Shown here: positions 51,903 to 61,096 of the stretch, in pieces | Numbering within the stretch: position 1 is the stretch's first letter | How the letters are laid out: every line of letters begins with the position of its first letter | Source: Pontibacter litorisediminis | Lineage (GTDB): Bacteria; Bacteroidota; Bacteroidia; Cytophagales; Hymenobacteraceae | Direction: 5' to 3' | Length of the DNA stretch: 64,000 nucleotides | Assembly: GCF_029360645.1 (NCBI RefSeq) | Contig: NZ_JARDUA010000003.1 | Coordinates: forward strand, 558,001-622,000 | Made by a program: the position numbers and the translations under genes | The notes under the pieces: generated by a model | What the model saw: only the letters and a program-made list of their open reading frames with translations | Database searches by the model: none | What the model was told of the DNA's origin: nothing

Positions 51903-53030
51903 CTACCGCATCACCTTCATCGCCTTCTTTCTTACCTGCTTGGATTCCTGCTGCGGCTGCTGGCGGTAGTACCAGATCACGAATCCCGAGATGGACAGGA
52001 CACCCGGCATCAACCCGAAGAAAGCATAAAGCAGCTGCACAAAGAGGCCGGCAAAGTCGCCAAAGTGTATGGGGTGCAGCGAGGTGAGGAAGCGGTCGAG
52101 CCAGGGCTGGTCGCGGACAAAGTAGGGCGCACCCAGCTCGCCGGTGGTGTAGTCTGCCTGCAGTTTGCTGTAGAACTTGCCGTAATAAGCAGGGTCGGAG
52201 TGCAGGCGGCCGAGCAGCTGAATCTTTCCCTCCTCGCTAACCGGGAAGCGGAGGTAGGTGATGTCGAACTCAGGGTAAGTGGCGCGTGCCTCCGCCATGG
52301 CGGCATCTACAGAGGTGGTGATCTCTGGCACAGAAACCTCTTTTGTCCCCCCTTTAAGGGCAGTGTTTACCACGGTAATCGCCAAAGATAGCCCTGTGAC
52401 GCACATGAGCAGGTTAAAGGCCAGCGCCCACACGCCTATAACGCGGTGCAGGCCGGAGAACATGCTGCGGCGGCTGTTAAGACTGATCTTCTGCCGGAAG
52501 GTGAGCACCTTAACTATAGACCGACGGTAAAGTATAAAGCCCGTGATGGTGAGCAGTAGCAGCGCCACCCCTACCAGCAGCACCACTATCTTACCAGGCG
52601 TGCCCGACAGCAGGTTATAGTGGATGTTGAGCACCACGTAGGAAAAGCGGTTGTGCGCCTGCCCCACGGTAGAAAGCTTTTCGCCCGTCTCAGGGTGCAC
52701 GAACAGCCACCTGCGCAGCTGCCCCTGCCGCAGCTCGTACAGGAGCGCCTCATCTGCCGTGGCCGGTAGAGCAGGCACCCTGATGTCCCAGCCCGGGTTC
52801 TCTGCCCTTACCCAGCCAATCGATTTATCGATGTGCAATGCGTTGGCAGGTGTTTCCAGTTGTGAGTGGCTGGCGTACGCGGCCGCGTCGATGTCATCAT
52901 CAAAGACAAGTATAACGCCAGAAAGGCTGATAACCAGGATGAACATCCCGGCTATCAGCCCGCACCAATGGTGAATGGAAAAGGTTTGTTTTACGCGTTT
53001 CTTCAAGGTCTTACCACTTATAGGCTGCAC
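51903..53030 (-). CDS. PepSY-associated transmembrane protein
   Basis: About 375 residues with the PepSY_TM layout: an N-terminal helix with His-His (FSIHHWCGLIAGMFILVISLSG), a periplasmic PepSY part, then GKIVVLLVGVALLLLTITGFIL, VIGVWALAFNLLMCVTGLSLA and a last helix LLYAFFGLMPGVLSISGFVIW. These inner-membrane proteins accompany TonB-dependent siderophore receptors and may reduce ferric siderophores with membrane haem held by His residues. The start is uncertain: GTG 53030 or TTG 53033 overlap the receptor gene, while TTG 53006 would leave a 4-base gap. It is in one operon with the receptor. Confidence 0.87.
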   Translation of the reverse strand: MQPISGKTLKKRVKQTFSIHHWCGLIAGMFILVISLSGVILVFDDDIDAAAYASHSQLETPANALHIDKSIGWVRAENPGWDIRVPALPATADEALLYELRQGQLRRWLFVHPETGEKLSTVGQAHNRFSYVVLNIHYNLLSGTPGKIVVLLVGVALLLLTITGFILYRRSIVKVLTFRQKISLNSRRSMFSGLHRVIGVWALAFNLLMCVTGLSLAITVVNTALKGGTKEVSVPEITTSVDAAMAEARATYPEFDITYLRFPVSEEGKIQLLGRLHSDPAYYGKFYSKLQADYTTGELGAPYFVRDQPWLDRFLTSLHPIHFGDFAGLFVQLLYAFFGLMPGVLSISGFVIWYYRQQPQQESKQVRKKAMKVMR

Positions 53031-55353
53031 CAAGCTGGAATCTGGCCCCGTTGGCTCTTGTAAAATTGTCGTTGCGGCCGTACCAGTAAGCCTGTGGCAG
53101 GTAGTAAGCCTTATCCAGCAGGTTCTCCACGCCCAGGTTCAGGCTAAGCTTCTCGGTGGCCTGGTAAGAGGCTGCCAGGTTAAACACATCGAATGCCTTC
53201 ACCGGGCCCTGGCCAGAAGTATAGCCTCCTTTGGCGTTTGGCTCGAAGCGGTCGCGCTCGCCGGAGTAGATCCACTGCAGGTTCACGCTAAGGTTGCTCA
53301 CTGGCTTCAGGTTAAGGTAAGAGGTAAACTTAAAGGGAGGGATGCGCAGGCTGGTCAGGTACTTGTCTTCGCTGTCGTAGTAATCATCGTTGTTGTTGAT
53401 GTCAGCCTTGCCCTCGCTGTAAGAGGCATTGGCCCCCAGCGTGATTTTCTCGGAGATAAACAGGTCTACCAGCGCTTCGAATCCTTCCACGCGCTCCGGG
53501 GCACGCTCAATCTCGTATACGCCGGCTTCGTTGGCAATAAGGTTGGCGCCCAGCTTGGAGGTGCTCACAAAGTAGGCACCGCTGAAAGAGGCAATACCAA
53601 CCTGGCTGTGGAAACCTACCTCATAGTTGTTCACGATCACCGGCTCCAGGTCCATCTGCGTCAGGAAATCCTCTTTGGCGCTGCGCACATAGCGGCCCAC
53701 ATCAATCATAGAGAAGCCCTGGGAGTAACTCACGAAAGGCTTGAAGTACTCCAGCGCGGAGTAGCGCAGCCCGGCGTTAAAGGTGCTGGCGTTAAACTTC
53801 AGCTTGCCACCCTGCACGTAGTCGCCGCCGGCGCCACTGGCCAGTACCAGCTGCTGGAAATCATCCACGTTGATAGACACATTATCGAAGCGGTAGCCGG
53901 CCTTGAAGTTCAGGTCCTGCAGAATGTTGAGCTGCAGCTGTACGTAAGGAGCCATGTTCTTCAGGTCCATCTCCGGCACCCAGGTGCGGCCGTCCACCAG
54001 TGGCTGCGAGGTCTCATCGTTCAGGAAATCGGCACCGTACACCATGTTACCTTCCACCTTGTCGCTGATTCTGAAAGGCGTGTTCAGGTTCAGGCGCACC
54101 CCTGTCTTAGCAGATTTGATTGTAGACTGCCCGCCGCCCTCGAAGTAGGGGGTGTAGCCGTAAACGGTGTAGAAGCTCTGCAGGTAAGCACTCAGCTCCA
54201 TGCTGGTGTTCAGGAACAGGTTCTTGCCGATGTAGCGCAACTGGGCGTTGTGGTTATACTTGGTGCCCTCCGGCTCGCCCTGTACCTCGCCCCTCACGCC
54301 GATAGAAGGGGTTACGCCGTAGACGCCTTCCTGTATCACGTAGTCTGAGTTCTGGCGGCTACCAAAGTAGTTGTACATACCTTCCACGCGGTGATCGGAG
54401 CTGAAGTTATAGCCTGCCTTGGCAAAACCGTTGTACATCTTCGTCTCGCCCAGGCCATACACCGGCGAAATGACCTCGCCGTCGCCATCGCGGAGCACAC
54501 CTGTTTTCTCGTAAGTGCCGCTGGCTACGTAATCAAAGTTCTCTATTTTGCCGGTAAACTGCTGTGAAATGCGGCCACCGAAGGTTTCATCGGAATGGAA
54601 AAGGTTGCCTGTACCCATCAAGGAAGTGGAGGCGCTGAAAGATTTGCTGGTATTCGGCTGCTTGGTGATGTAGTTGATCAGACCGCCGTCGGCGCCGTTA
54701 CCGTAAACGGCCGTGGCTCCTTTCACAATCTCTACACGCTCAATGGCACTTGGGTCAATGGTGCGCACATCGCGGCTGCCGTTTCGCAGCGGGGTCGACT
54801 GCGGGATACCGTCTACCATAATAAGGGCATTACGACCGCGCAGGGTCTGGCCCACGTTGCTGGTGGTATTGCTGTTAAATGCCAAGCCAGGTACGGTGTT
54901 AGCCAGTACATTGGAGAGGTCGGTGCTGATCTGCGACTGCAGCTGCAGCGTGCGTGAGTCCAGCACATACACAGAGGCTGGGGTCTCATCTAGGGTCTCT
55001 ACGGAGCGGCTGGCCGAAACTACCACCTCATCCAGGGAGCTGGTGCTGGGCTCTACCGTGAAGCTCAGGTTCAGGTTATCGCCGGCACGTAGAGTTACAG
55101 GCTGACGCACGGCCCTGTAGCCCACCCCGCCCACACGCAAGGTATAGCTGCCCGGGTTAACATTGCTAATCGTAAACTCACCTGCCGCATTGGTGTTCGT
55201 GCCAAGCACTGTCCCCTCCAGGGCTACTGTCAACAGCTCCAGCGCCTTGCCGTTCGGAGAGGTTACCTTGCCGCTGATGCTGGCGTTTTGACTTTGTGCC
55301 TGCCCAGCAGCCAAGGCAAAAAGACACAGGATCAGGAGTAAATACTTTTGCAT
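53011..55353 (-). CDS. TonB-dependent siderophore receptor
   Basis: A 780-residue outer-membrane receptor. Signal peptide MQKYLLLILCLFALAAGQAQ, then a carboxypeptidase-regulatory-like domain (about 25-105), a TonB box-like stretch SLDEVVVSASR, the plug domain (PGLAFNSNTTSNVGQTLRGR, IERVEIVKGATAVYGNGADG) and a 22-strand barrel ending GARFQLGAAYKW with the terminal aromatic residue. It imports a ferric siderophore or similar chelate, with the PepSY protein downstream. ATG 55353 was chosen, because the in-frame start at 55422 lies upstream of the -7 element at 55392-55399. Confidence 0.93.
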   Translation of the reverse strand: MQKYLLLILCLFALAAGQAQSQNASISGKVTSPNGKALELLTVALEGTVLGTNTNAAGEFTISNVNPGSYTLRVGGVGYRAVRQPVTLRAGDNLNLSFTVEPSTSSLDEVVVSASRSVETLDETPASVYVLDSRTLQLQSQISTDLSNVLANTVPGLAFNSNTTSNVGQTLRGRNALIMVDGIPQSTPLRNGSRDVRTIDPSAIERVEIVKGATAVYGNGADGGLINYITKQPNTSKSFSASTSLMGTGNLFHSDETFGGRISQQFTGKIENFDYVASGTYEKTGVLRDGDGEVISPVYGLGETKMYNGFAKAGYNFSSDHRVEGMYNYFGSRQNSDYVIQEGVYGVTPSIGVRGEVQGEPEGTKYNHNAQLRYIGKNLFLNTSMELSAYLQSFYTVYGYTPYFEGGGQSTIKSAKTGVRLNLNTPFRISDKVEGNMVYGADFLNDETSQPLVDGRTWVPEMDLKNMAPYVQLQLNILQDLNFKAGYRFDNVSINVDDFQQLVLASGAGGDYVQGGKLKFNASTFNAGLRYSALEYFKPFVSYSQGFSMIDVGRYVRSAKEDFLTQMDLEPVIVNNYEVGFHSQVGIASFSGAYFVSTSKLGANLIANEAGVYEIERAPERVEGFEALVDLFISEKITLGANASYSEGKADINNNDDYYDSEDKYLTSLRIPPFKFTSYLNLKPVSNLSVNLQWIYSGERDRFEPNAKGGYTSGQGPVKAFDVFNLAASYQATEKLSLNLGVENLLDKAYYLPQAYWYGRNDNFTRANGARFQLGAAYKW

Positions 55354-55366
55354 GTATGTATATTTT

Positions 55367-55448
55367 TTATTTAGACTGATTATAGATAAGGCAAAAGTAT
55401 AAGGTAATTCTATAGCAGGCAAGAGCTATTTAAATTTAATCTAAATAA
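55367..55448 (-). promoter_or_regulatory. Promoter and possible operators of the receptor operon
   Basis: On the minus strand a -33 TTG (55422-55420) and -7 TACTTTTG (55399-55392) are 20 bases apart. The 9-mer TTATTTAGA occurs at 55367-55375 and, inverted, at 55440-55448, so it brackets the promoter on both sides. An iron-responsive repressor could bind there (inference). Confidence 0.55.
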
Positions 55449-55481
55449 GGTGACAACGTTAATGGCAACGGGTAAAAGCGG

Positions 55482-55512
55482 CACTGCCTGCCACGGGATG
55501 TAGCAGGCAGTG
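55482..55512 (-). terminator. Probable terminator of the OmpA-family gene
   Basis: CACTGCCTGC (55482-55491) pairs with GCAGGCAGTG (55503-55512). No strong T run follows on the minus strand, so it may be a weak or Rho-assisted site. Confidence 0.5.
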
Positions 55513-55568
55513 TTACAGATGTATAGATTAAGAGGATGGCAGATCCTGGCCAGGAACTGCCGGCGTGA

Positions 55569-56777
55569 TTATAGTTTCACAAATTCAACGCGGCGGTTAT
55601 TCGATTTGGCCTCCGGGGTGCTGTTCTTGTCAATAGGCTTGGATTCGCCCATGCCCTTGGCGGCCAACCTTTCTTCGGCTATACCTTGCTCTACCAGGTA
55701 TGTCCTCACTGCTTCGGCACGCTGCTGGCTCAGCTTCACGTTGGCGCTCTCATCACCGTCGCTGTCGGTATGGCCCTCCACGGTAAACTTAAGCGAGGGC
55801 TCCTCCTGCATCAGCTTAACTATACTTGCCAGCGTGCCCACTGACTCGGGTCGAATGGTTGCCTGGTTCACGTCGAACTTGATGCCGTAGGTCACGATCT
55901 TGCCGTCTGCCATTACCTGGTCGTAGAGCTTTTTGCCCCCCTGGGCAATCATCACGTTTTTCACCATGGTGTTGGCGTCCACCCGCTTGTCCACCTCAAT
56001 GCGCAGGCCGGTGGGTTTGCCGTTTACGTTGGGTATGTTGATCAGGCGGTGCTCGTCCAGGTATACTTTCATGCTGCGCTTGTTAAACGAGATAGCCACG
56101 TGCCGCCACTGGTTCTTCACTTCCTTAGCCGCCAGCTCCTCCGACTCTGAGCCAAAGGTTTTATGCTTTACTTGGGTTGCCCTTACATCAATAGGGTCCC
56201 AGAAATCGCCGTTTATCTCTGTCTTATAGCTTTTCATGTCATCCACCAGAAATATGTAATAGGCCACGTTCGGGTTATCGCTGTCGAAGAACACATCCAT
56301 TTCTATGGTAAAGGTTTCCGGCAGCCACTGTTCTCCCTTCATCAGCGGGTGAATGCTGGTGCCCGACTGCACCAGGTTGATGACCTTTTCATCGCCCAGT
56401 ACGGCTACCTCAGCATTGCCCTTGTTCAGGTCCCAGCGCGACGGGAACTCGCCCACTTCCTCGCCAGCCAGGTTATCGGAGAACATCATTTTATCGCCCG
56501 GCACAAAATCATACTTCGTCCAGGCCTTTACCCGGCCCTCTTTGGGAGAGCCCACAGCGGCACCGCTTTCTCCTTCACCAGCCTCTTCTGCAGCAGTAGC
56601 AGTCGCTTTTTTATTCTTTCCGTCCAGCGATTCATCAATCGTTTTGTCGATCTTCTGATCTACCTTCTGGTTCAGCTTATTTTTGATCTTGTTGCCGATA
56701 TCGAATTGGGCATGGGCAGGCAGAACAAACAGAGCCAGCAGAAGAGCGCAGGCAGGAACAAATACTGTTTTTTTCAT
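55569..56777 (-). CDS. OmpA family protein with laminin-G-like central domain
   Basis: A 402-residue exported protein. Signal peptide MKKTVFVPACALLLALFVLPAHA, then a charged repeat (NKIKNKLNQKVDQKIDKTID) that may form a coiled coil, a central lectin/laminin-G-like jelly-roll (about 85-280: WDLNKGNAEVAVLGDEKVIN, NQWRHVAISFNKRSMKVYLD) and an OmpA peptidoglycan-binding domain (about 295-402: SLKFTVEGHTDSDGDESANV, MGESKPIDKNSTPEAKSNNR). It probably links outer membrane and cell wall, with a sugar-binding module of unknown target. Confidence 0.88.
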   Translation of the reverse strand: MKKTVFVPACALLLALFVLPAHAQFDIGNKIKNKLNQKVDQKIDKTIDESLDGKNKKATATAAEEAGEGESGAAVGSPKEGRVKAWTKYDFVPGDKMMFSDNLAGEEVGEFPSRWDLNKGNAEVAVLGDEKVINLVQSGTSIHPLMKGEQWLPETFTIEMDVFFDSDNPNVAYYIFLVDDMKSYKTEINGDFWDPIDVRATQVKHKTFGSESEELAAKEVKNQWRHVAISFNKRSMKVYLDEHRLINIPNVNGKPTGLRIEVDKRVDANTMVKNVMIAQGGKKLYDQVMADGKIVTYGIKFDVNQATIRPESVGTLASIVKLMQEEPSLKFTVEGHTDSDGDESANVKLSQQRAEAVRTYLVEQGIAEERLAAKGMGESKPIDKNSTPEAKSNNRRVEFVKL

Positions 56778-56962
56778 AGTAGTATGATTTTAAAAACATA
56801 AAATTACATTATGTTATTATTCTTGTAAAATTTTGGATTGGTTTAAGCTGCTCTACTTAAGAGAGCTTAGCAAATGGCTGGAAGGAAAGGGTGGAAGCAC
56901 ACCTGGTGCCGGCGTAGAGAAGCAGGATTGTACTGCTACGAAGGCAGCTGCAGGGAAGTATA

Positions 56963-57026
56963 AAAACCGGCACCAGTCCAAGGCCGCCAAACTCGTTAGC
57001 TCCTGGCTGGTGCCGGTTTTATTTTT
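56963..57026 (+). terminator. Hairpin terminator
   Basis: AAAACCGGCACCAG (56963-56976) pairs with CTGGTGCCGGTTTT (57007-57020), followed by a T-rich run. Its 30-base loop is large. On the minus strand it follows the gene remnant and could end the aldo/keto reductase transcript. Confidence 0.7.
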
Positions 57027-57044
57027 GGCCGAAAGGGCCGGGCT

Positions 57045-57212
57045 TTACGTGCCAATCGATTTTTCTATCAGGATGCGCCACACATTCATGTGCAGCCACT
57101 CGTCATACTTCTTCAAGTGCCCGTATTGCGGCAGTCTCACCTGCTGCGGTATACCGAAGAAGGGTGGTTGTTTTGAAGTTCCTTGTCCACAGCGGCATAA
57201 AGGTCGTCGAAG
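57045..57212 (-). pseudogene. Frameshifted remnant directly behind the aldo/keto reductase gene
   Basis: On the minus strand, right after the reductase stop, the DNA reads HFDDLYAAVDKELQNNHP in the same frame. It then continues one frame over as FFGIPQQVRLPQYGHLKKYD, EWLHMNVWRILIEKSIGT and a TAA at 57045-57047. One added C in the CCC run near 57162 would join the halves into about 56 residues. There is no start codon. I do not recognise the family. It is either the end of a lost gene or a degraded C-terminal domain. Confidence 0.5.
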
Positions 57213-57214
57213 TG

Positions 57215-58177
57215 CTATACTTTCTGCGTGTAGTCCGAGGCCTTCTCCAGCTGCTGCATGTCCTCCTGGCCCAGGGTTATCTGCACGGCCTCTTTAAACG
57301 CCTGCACGTGCTTCCGTTTGGTGGCGCTGGCGATAGGGGCCGTTACCAACGGGTTGTTCACCAGCCAGGCCAGGGCAATGCCGGCCTGCGACACGCCGTG
57401 TTTTTCTGCCAGCTCATCCAGTGCGGCAAGTATGCGCTTGCCCCGTTCGTCGAGGTACTTCTTCACGCCGCCGCCCCGAACGCTCTTGCTCAGGTCGTCC
57501 TCGCTGCGGTACTTTCCGCTCAGGAAGCCGCTGGCCAGGGAGTAGTAGGTTATCACTCCCAAGCCTTCCTTTTGGCAAATAGGGGCGATTCCCGCCTCAT
57601 ACTCCTCACGGTCGTAGAGGTTATACCCTGGCTGAAACACCTCATAGCGTGGCAGCCCCTGCTGCTTGCTGGCCTCCAGTGAGGCACGCAAGCGCTCCGG
57701 CGAAAGGTTAGAGGCGCCTATAAAGCGCACCTTGCCAGCCTCTATCAGCTTCTGGTAGGCACCCAATGTTTCTTCAACGGGTGTCTTGTCATCATCCCAG
57801 TGCGTTAGGTATAAATCGATCTGGTCCACCTGTAACCTCCTTAGGGAGTCCTCTGCCGCCTTAAGGATGTGTTTTTCAGAGATGTCTTTATGGCCTTGGC
57901 CCATATCGGAGCCAACTTTGGTGATGACTGTAACCCTGTCGCGGTTGCCGCGCTCTTTCATCCACTTGCCGATGATCGTTTCTGACTCACCACCCTGGTT
58001 GCCTTCGCCCCAGCGGGAGTATACATCGGCTGTGTCCAGGGTATCGAAACCGGCCTCGTATACTTCATCCAGTATCCCAAAAGACTCTTTCTCATCCAGT
58101 GTCCAGCCAAAGACATTGCCGCCTACCACGATAGGGGCTGTATATAATGCTGTGTTTCCTAGCTTGCGTTTGTTCAT
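57215..58177 (-). CDS. Aldo/keto reductase
   Basis: About 320 residues of the NADP-dependent aldo/keto reductase superfamily (a (beta/alpha)8 barrel). The catalytic Asp and Tyr are in FDTLDTADVYSRWG, the Lys in VTVITKVGSDM, and the His in IDLYLTHWDDD. Cofactor-binding ends follow in VTAPIASATKRKHVQAF. It resembles the YghZ/potassium-channel-beta or general-stress type. ATG 58177 (MNKRKLGNTALYT) is preferred, with 58186 adding three residues. A broken remnant follows the stop codon immediately. Confidence 0.9.
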   Translation of the reverse strand: MNKRKLGNTALYTAPIVVGGNVFGWTLDEKESFGILDEVYEAGFDTLDTADVYSRWGEGNQGGESETIIGKWMKERGNRDRVTVITKVGSDMGQGHKDISEKHILKAAEDSLRRLQVDQIDLYLTHWDDDKTPVEETLGAYQKLIEAGKVRFIGASNLSPERLRASLEASKQQGLPRYEVFQPGYNLYDREEYEAGIAPICQKEGLGVITYYSLASGFLSGKYRSEDDLSKSVRGGGVKKYLDERGKRILAALDELAEKHGVSQAGIALAWLVNNPLVTAPIASATKRKHVQAFKEAVQITLGQEDMQQLEKASDYTQKV

Positions 58178-58186
58178 ATTGTACAT

Positions 58187-58513
58187 GGTTCGTTTTAATT
58201 AGCTTACCCTTTACGATTCCTCAATGTTGCCGTGGGGCAGCCAATAAGCTCGGCAATGGGCAGCACCAGGGAGAATATGGCCTCAACCATACTTGCTGCG
58301 CGCCGCGCGAGGTTGGGGGTATACCCTGGCCTATGGGCAAAGAGAACATGTACTTCTTTGTGGGCAGCCTTGCTGTACTGCCCGGGTAACAGCGGCTTTA
58401 TACCAGCAACTGATGCCGTGGTAAGTATTTCTTAGCCTTCCGGCACGGCCCCAAAGCAAAAAGGCCTGCCACTTTTCAGCGGCAGGCCTTTTATAGTCTA
58501 TAGCGCGTTATAC
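58187..58513. other. Intergenic stretch between aldo/keto reductase and typA
   Basis: A minus-strand frame from 58434 to 58204 stays open for about 76 codons without a normal start codon (KEVHVLFAHRPGYTP, then ASMVEAIFSLVLPIAELIG). It may be another gene remnant or chance. A hairpin terminator of typA lies at 58459-58492. Confidence 0.45.
58459..58494 (-). terminator. Terminator of typA
   Basis: AAAAGGCCTGCC (58459-58470) pairs with GGCAGGCCTTTT (58481-58492), a perfect 12-base-pair stem. The minus strand continues with a TTTG run. Confidence 0.85.
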
Positions 58514-60325
58514 TTACGCTACTTCTTCTTTATTACGCATGCGGTTACGCTCGTTCTCGTCTAAGTAGATCTTGCGCATACGCAGGCTCTTTGGCGTTAC
58601 CTCCAGGTACTCATCCTTCTGGATGTATTCCATGGCCTCCTCCAGCGAGAAGTTTTTAGCCGGAGCGATCTTGGTGTTATCATCAGAGCCGGAAGCACGC
58701 ATGTTCGTCAGCTTCTTACCTTTCTGGATGTTCACCGTGATATCGTTCTGGCGGTTGTGCTCACCAATTACCTGACCCATGTACACATCTACACCCGGAT
58801 CAACGAAGAATACACCTCTGTCCTGCAGTTTATCGATAGAGTAAGCAGTTCCAGGGCCTGTCTCCATAGAGATGATAGAACCGTTGTTACGTCCAGGGAT
58901 AGCGCCTTTGTACGGCTCGTAGCTCTGGAAACGGTGGTTCATAATGGCCTCGCCAGCTGTTGCAGTCAAAACGTTGTTACGCAGGCCGATCAGGCCACGC
59001 GCCGGAATGTTGAACTCCAGGTGCTGCAGGTCTCCCTTAGGCTCCATGATCGTCAGTTCACCTTTACGCTGCGTTACCAGCTCGATTACCTTACCGGCTG
59101 TTTCTTCCGGAACGTCCACCACCAGGTGCTCGATTGGCTCGTGGCGCTGGCCGTCAACTTCTTTATAGATTACCTGTGGCTGACCTACCTGAAGCTCGTA
59201 GCCCTCACGGCGCATCGTTTCGATAAGTACAGACAAGTGCAGGATACCACGACCAAATACCAGGAAAGTATCTTCACGGTCGGTCTCCTGTACGCGCAGG
59301 GCCAGGTTTTTCTCAGTCTCTTTGAACAGACGATCGCGCAGGTGACGCGATGTTACGAACTTACCCTCTTTACCGAAGAAAGGAGAGTTGTTGATCGTAA
59401 ACAACATGTTCATCGTTGGCTCATCGATAGAGATACGAGTCAGTGCCTCAGGGTTCTCCGCATCAGCAATGGTATCGCCAATGTCAAAGCCTTCGATACC
59501 TGTTACAGCGCAAATCTCGCCGGCTGATACTTCCTGAACTGTTTTCTTGCCAAGGCCTTCAAATACCTGCAATTCTTTGATACGACCTTTCTTGATAGAA
59601 CCGTCTGCTTTCATCAAGCTGATAGGCATACCTTCTTTCAATGTTCCACGGTGAACGCGACCGATCGCGATACGACCTACGAAAGAAGAGTAGTCAAGCG
59701 ACGTGATCTGCATCTGTGGAGAGCCTTCACGGAACGGAGCGGCAGGGATCACATCAATGATAGCATCCAATAAAGGCGTGATGTTGTCAGTTGGCTGCGT
59801 CCAGTCAGTGCTCATCCAGCCCTGCTTGGAAGAACCGTACAGCGTGGTGAAGTCCAGCTGGTCTTCTGTCGCGTCCAGGTTAAACATCAGGTCAAACACC
59901 TGCTCGTGCACCTCGTCCGGACGGCAGTTTTCCTTGTCTACTTTGTTTACCACCACGATTGGCTTCAGGCCAAGCTGGATGGCTTTACCCAGTACGAAAC
60001 GGGTCTGTGGCATGGCGCCCTCGAAGGCATCCACCAGCAGGAGCACACCGTCGGCCATCTTCAGCACGCGCTCTACCTCACCGCCGAAGTCGGCGTGGCC
60101 AGGGGTGTCGATGATGTTGATCTTTACGTCTTTGTAGCGAACCGACACGTTCTTAGAAACGATCGTGATGCCACGCTCGCGCTCCAGGTCGTTGTTGTCC
60201 AGAATAAGGTCGTCGAACTGCTGGTGCTCAGCAAACAGCTTAGAGGCGTGGATGATCTTGTCCACGAGCGTGGTCTTGCCGTGGTCTACGTGTGCGATGA
60301 TCGCAATATTTCGAATATTTTGCAT
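58514..60325 (-). CDS. typA: Translational GTPase TypA/BipA
   Basis: A 603-residue ribosome-binding GTPase, involved in 50S assembly and stress adaptation. G1 AHVDHGKTTL, G3 DTPGHADFGGEVER and G4 NKVDKENCRPDE are intact, followed by the EF-G-like domains and the BipA-specific C-terminal domain (GPGTAYSIDKLQDRGVFFVD, ...ASGSDDNTKIAPAKNFSLEE). The length is normal. A TACTTTTG -7 element lies 20 bases upstream. Confidence 0.97.
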   Translation of the reverse strand: MQNIRNIAIIAHVDHGKTTLVDKIIHASKLFAEHQQFDDLILDNNDLERERGITIVSKNVSVRYKDVKINIIDTPGHADFGGEVERVLKMADGVLLLVDAFEGAMPQTRFVLGKAIQLGLKPIVVVNKVDKENCRPDEVHEQVFDLMFNLDATEDQLDFTTLYGSSKQGWMSTDWTQPTDNITPLLDAIIDVIPAAPFREGSPQMQITSLDYSSFVGRIAIGRVHRGTLKEGMPISLMKADGSIKKGRIKELQVFEGLGKKTVQEVSAGEICAVTGIEGFDIGDTIADAENPEALTRISIDEPTMNMLFTINNSPFFGKEGKFVTSRHLRDRLFKETEKNLALRVQETDREDTFLVFGRGILHLSVLIETMRREGYELQVGQPQVIYKEVDGQRHEPIEHLVVDVPEETAGKVIELVTQRKGELTIMEPKGDLQHLEFNIPARGLIGLRNNVLTATAGEAIMNHRFQSYEPYKGAIPGRNNGSIISMETGPGTAYSIDKLQDRGVFFVDPGVDVYMGQVIGEHNRQNDITVNIQKGKKLTNMRASGSDDNTKIAPAKNFSLEEAMEYIQKDEYLEVTPKSLRMRKIYLDENERNRMRNKEEVA

Positions 60326-60345
60326 TGAATAGATTTTTCGAGCCG

Positions 60346-60353
60346 CAAAAGTA
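60346..60353 (-). promoter_or_regulatory. -7 element of typA
   Basis: Reads TACTTTTG on the minus strand, 20 bases before the start codon. Confidence 0.58.
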
Positions 60354-60541
60354 CTAAAAAGGCTTCAGACTTTCACTAGTTCGCTCGAAATAAACAGGTT
60401 ATGATAGTATTAATTTACGCTGCGGCAGTTTTTGGCACAGGTTATGAGGCAAACATTAAATTGTTGTGTATTGTTTCCTAGGTAGTTAGTAAATTTTAAA
60501 GTGGTAAGGCCAGGCAGGCATCCACACCGTAAGTATAAGGT

Positions 60542-61096
60542 ATGAAGAAGTTAGAGATTTTTTTGATGATCGTGCTGGTGGGCTTTATGGCCTGCACCCA
60601 GCAGGAGGCGTCGGCGGAGTTTACGGCCACCACGGCAGCTGCCGGCGACGAGCCGCTGGAAGAGGAGGTAGTGCAGGCCTTAAACAGCAAGACGCTGCAG
60701 GACACGGTAGTGAAAACAGAGGCACAGTGGCGAAAGCAGCTAACCCCGGAACAGTATTACGTGCTGCGGCAGGAAGGCACGGAGCCGCCCTTCAAGAACA
60801 AGTATAACAGCAACAAAAAGAAAGGCATCTACGCCTGTGCCGCCTGCGGCAACCCCATGTTCAGCTCTAAAACCAAATTTGAGTCCGGCACAGGCTGGCC
60901 CAGCTTTTACGCCCCCATCGCTAAAAAACAGGTAAAGGAGGTCGAGGACAGGTCGTTTCCGGGGGAGGTGCGGACAGAGGTGGAGTGTGCCCGCTGCGGT
61001 TCCCATATCGGGCACGTGTTCCCGGACGGGCCTAAGCCCACCGGCTTGCGCTACTGTCTTAACTCGGCCGCCCTTAGCTTTAAGGAGCAGCAGTAA
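60542..61096 (+). CDS. msrB: Peptide-methionine (R)-S-oxide reductase, exported lipoprotein form
   Basis: A 184-residue MsrB with an N-terminal lipoprotein signal ([16 protein letters not shown], Cys19). The catalytic Cys is C172 in [13 protein letters not shown]. Two CxxC pairs (YACAACGN and ECARCGSH) bind structural zinc. The substrate-binding [13 protein letters not shown] is complete. Because of the lipid anchor it would repair oxidised methionine in envelope proteins, not in the cytoplasm. Confidence 0.94.
   Translation: MKKLEIFLMIVLVGFMACTQQEASAEFTATTAAAGDEPLEEEVVQALNSKTLQDTVVKTEAQWRKQLTPEQYYVLRQEGTEPPFKNKYNSNKKKGIYACAACGNPMFSSKTKFESGTGWPSFYAPIAKKQVKEVEDRSFPGEVRTEVECARCGSHIGHVFPDGPKPTGLRYCLNSAALSFKEQQ

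Larger units (their letters stand above)
56778..57214. other. Intergenic stretch with terminator and a broken gene remnant
   Basis: Holds a hairpin terminator at 56963-57020 and a frameshifted gene fragment at 57045-57212, both described separately. The rest is AT-rich upstream DNA of the OmpA gene without a clear -7 match. Confidence 0.6.

Noticed and set aside
52975-54348. A 457-codon plus-strand open frame
   Set aside because: It lies entirely antisense to the TonB-dependent receptor and has a low-complexity Val/Gln/His composition typical of a shadow frame.
58757-59527. A 256-codon plus-strand open frame
   Set aside because: It is antisense to typA and begins inside it. The sequence shows no family features.
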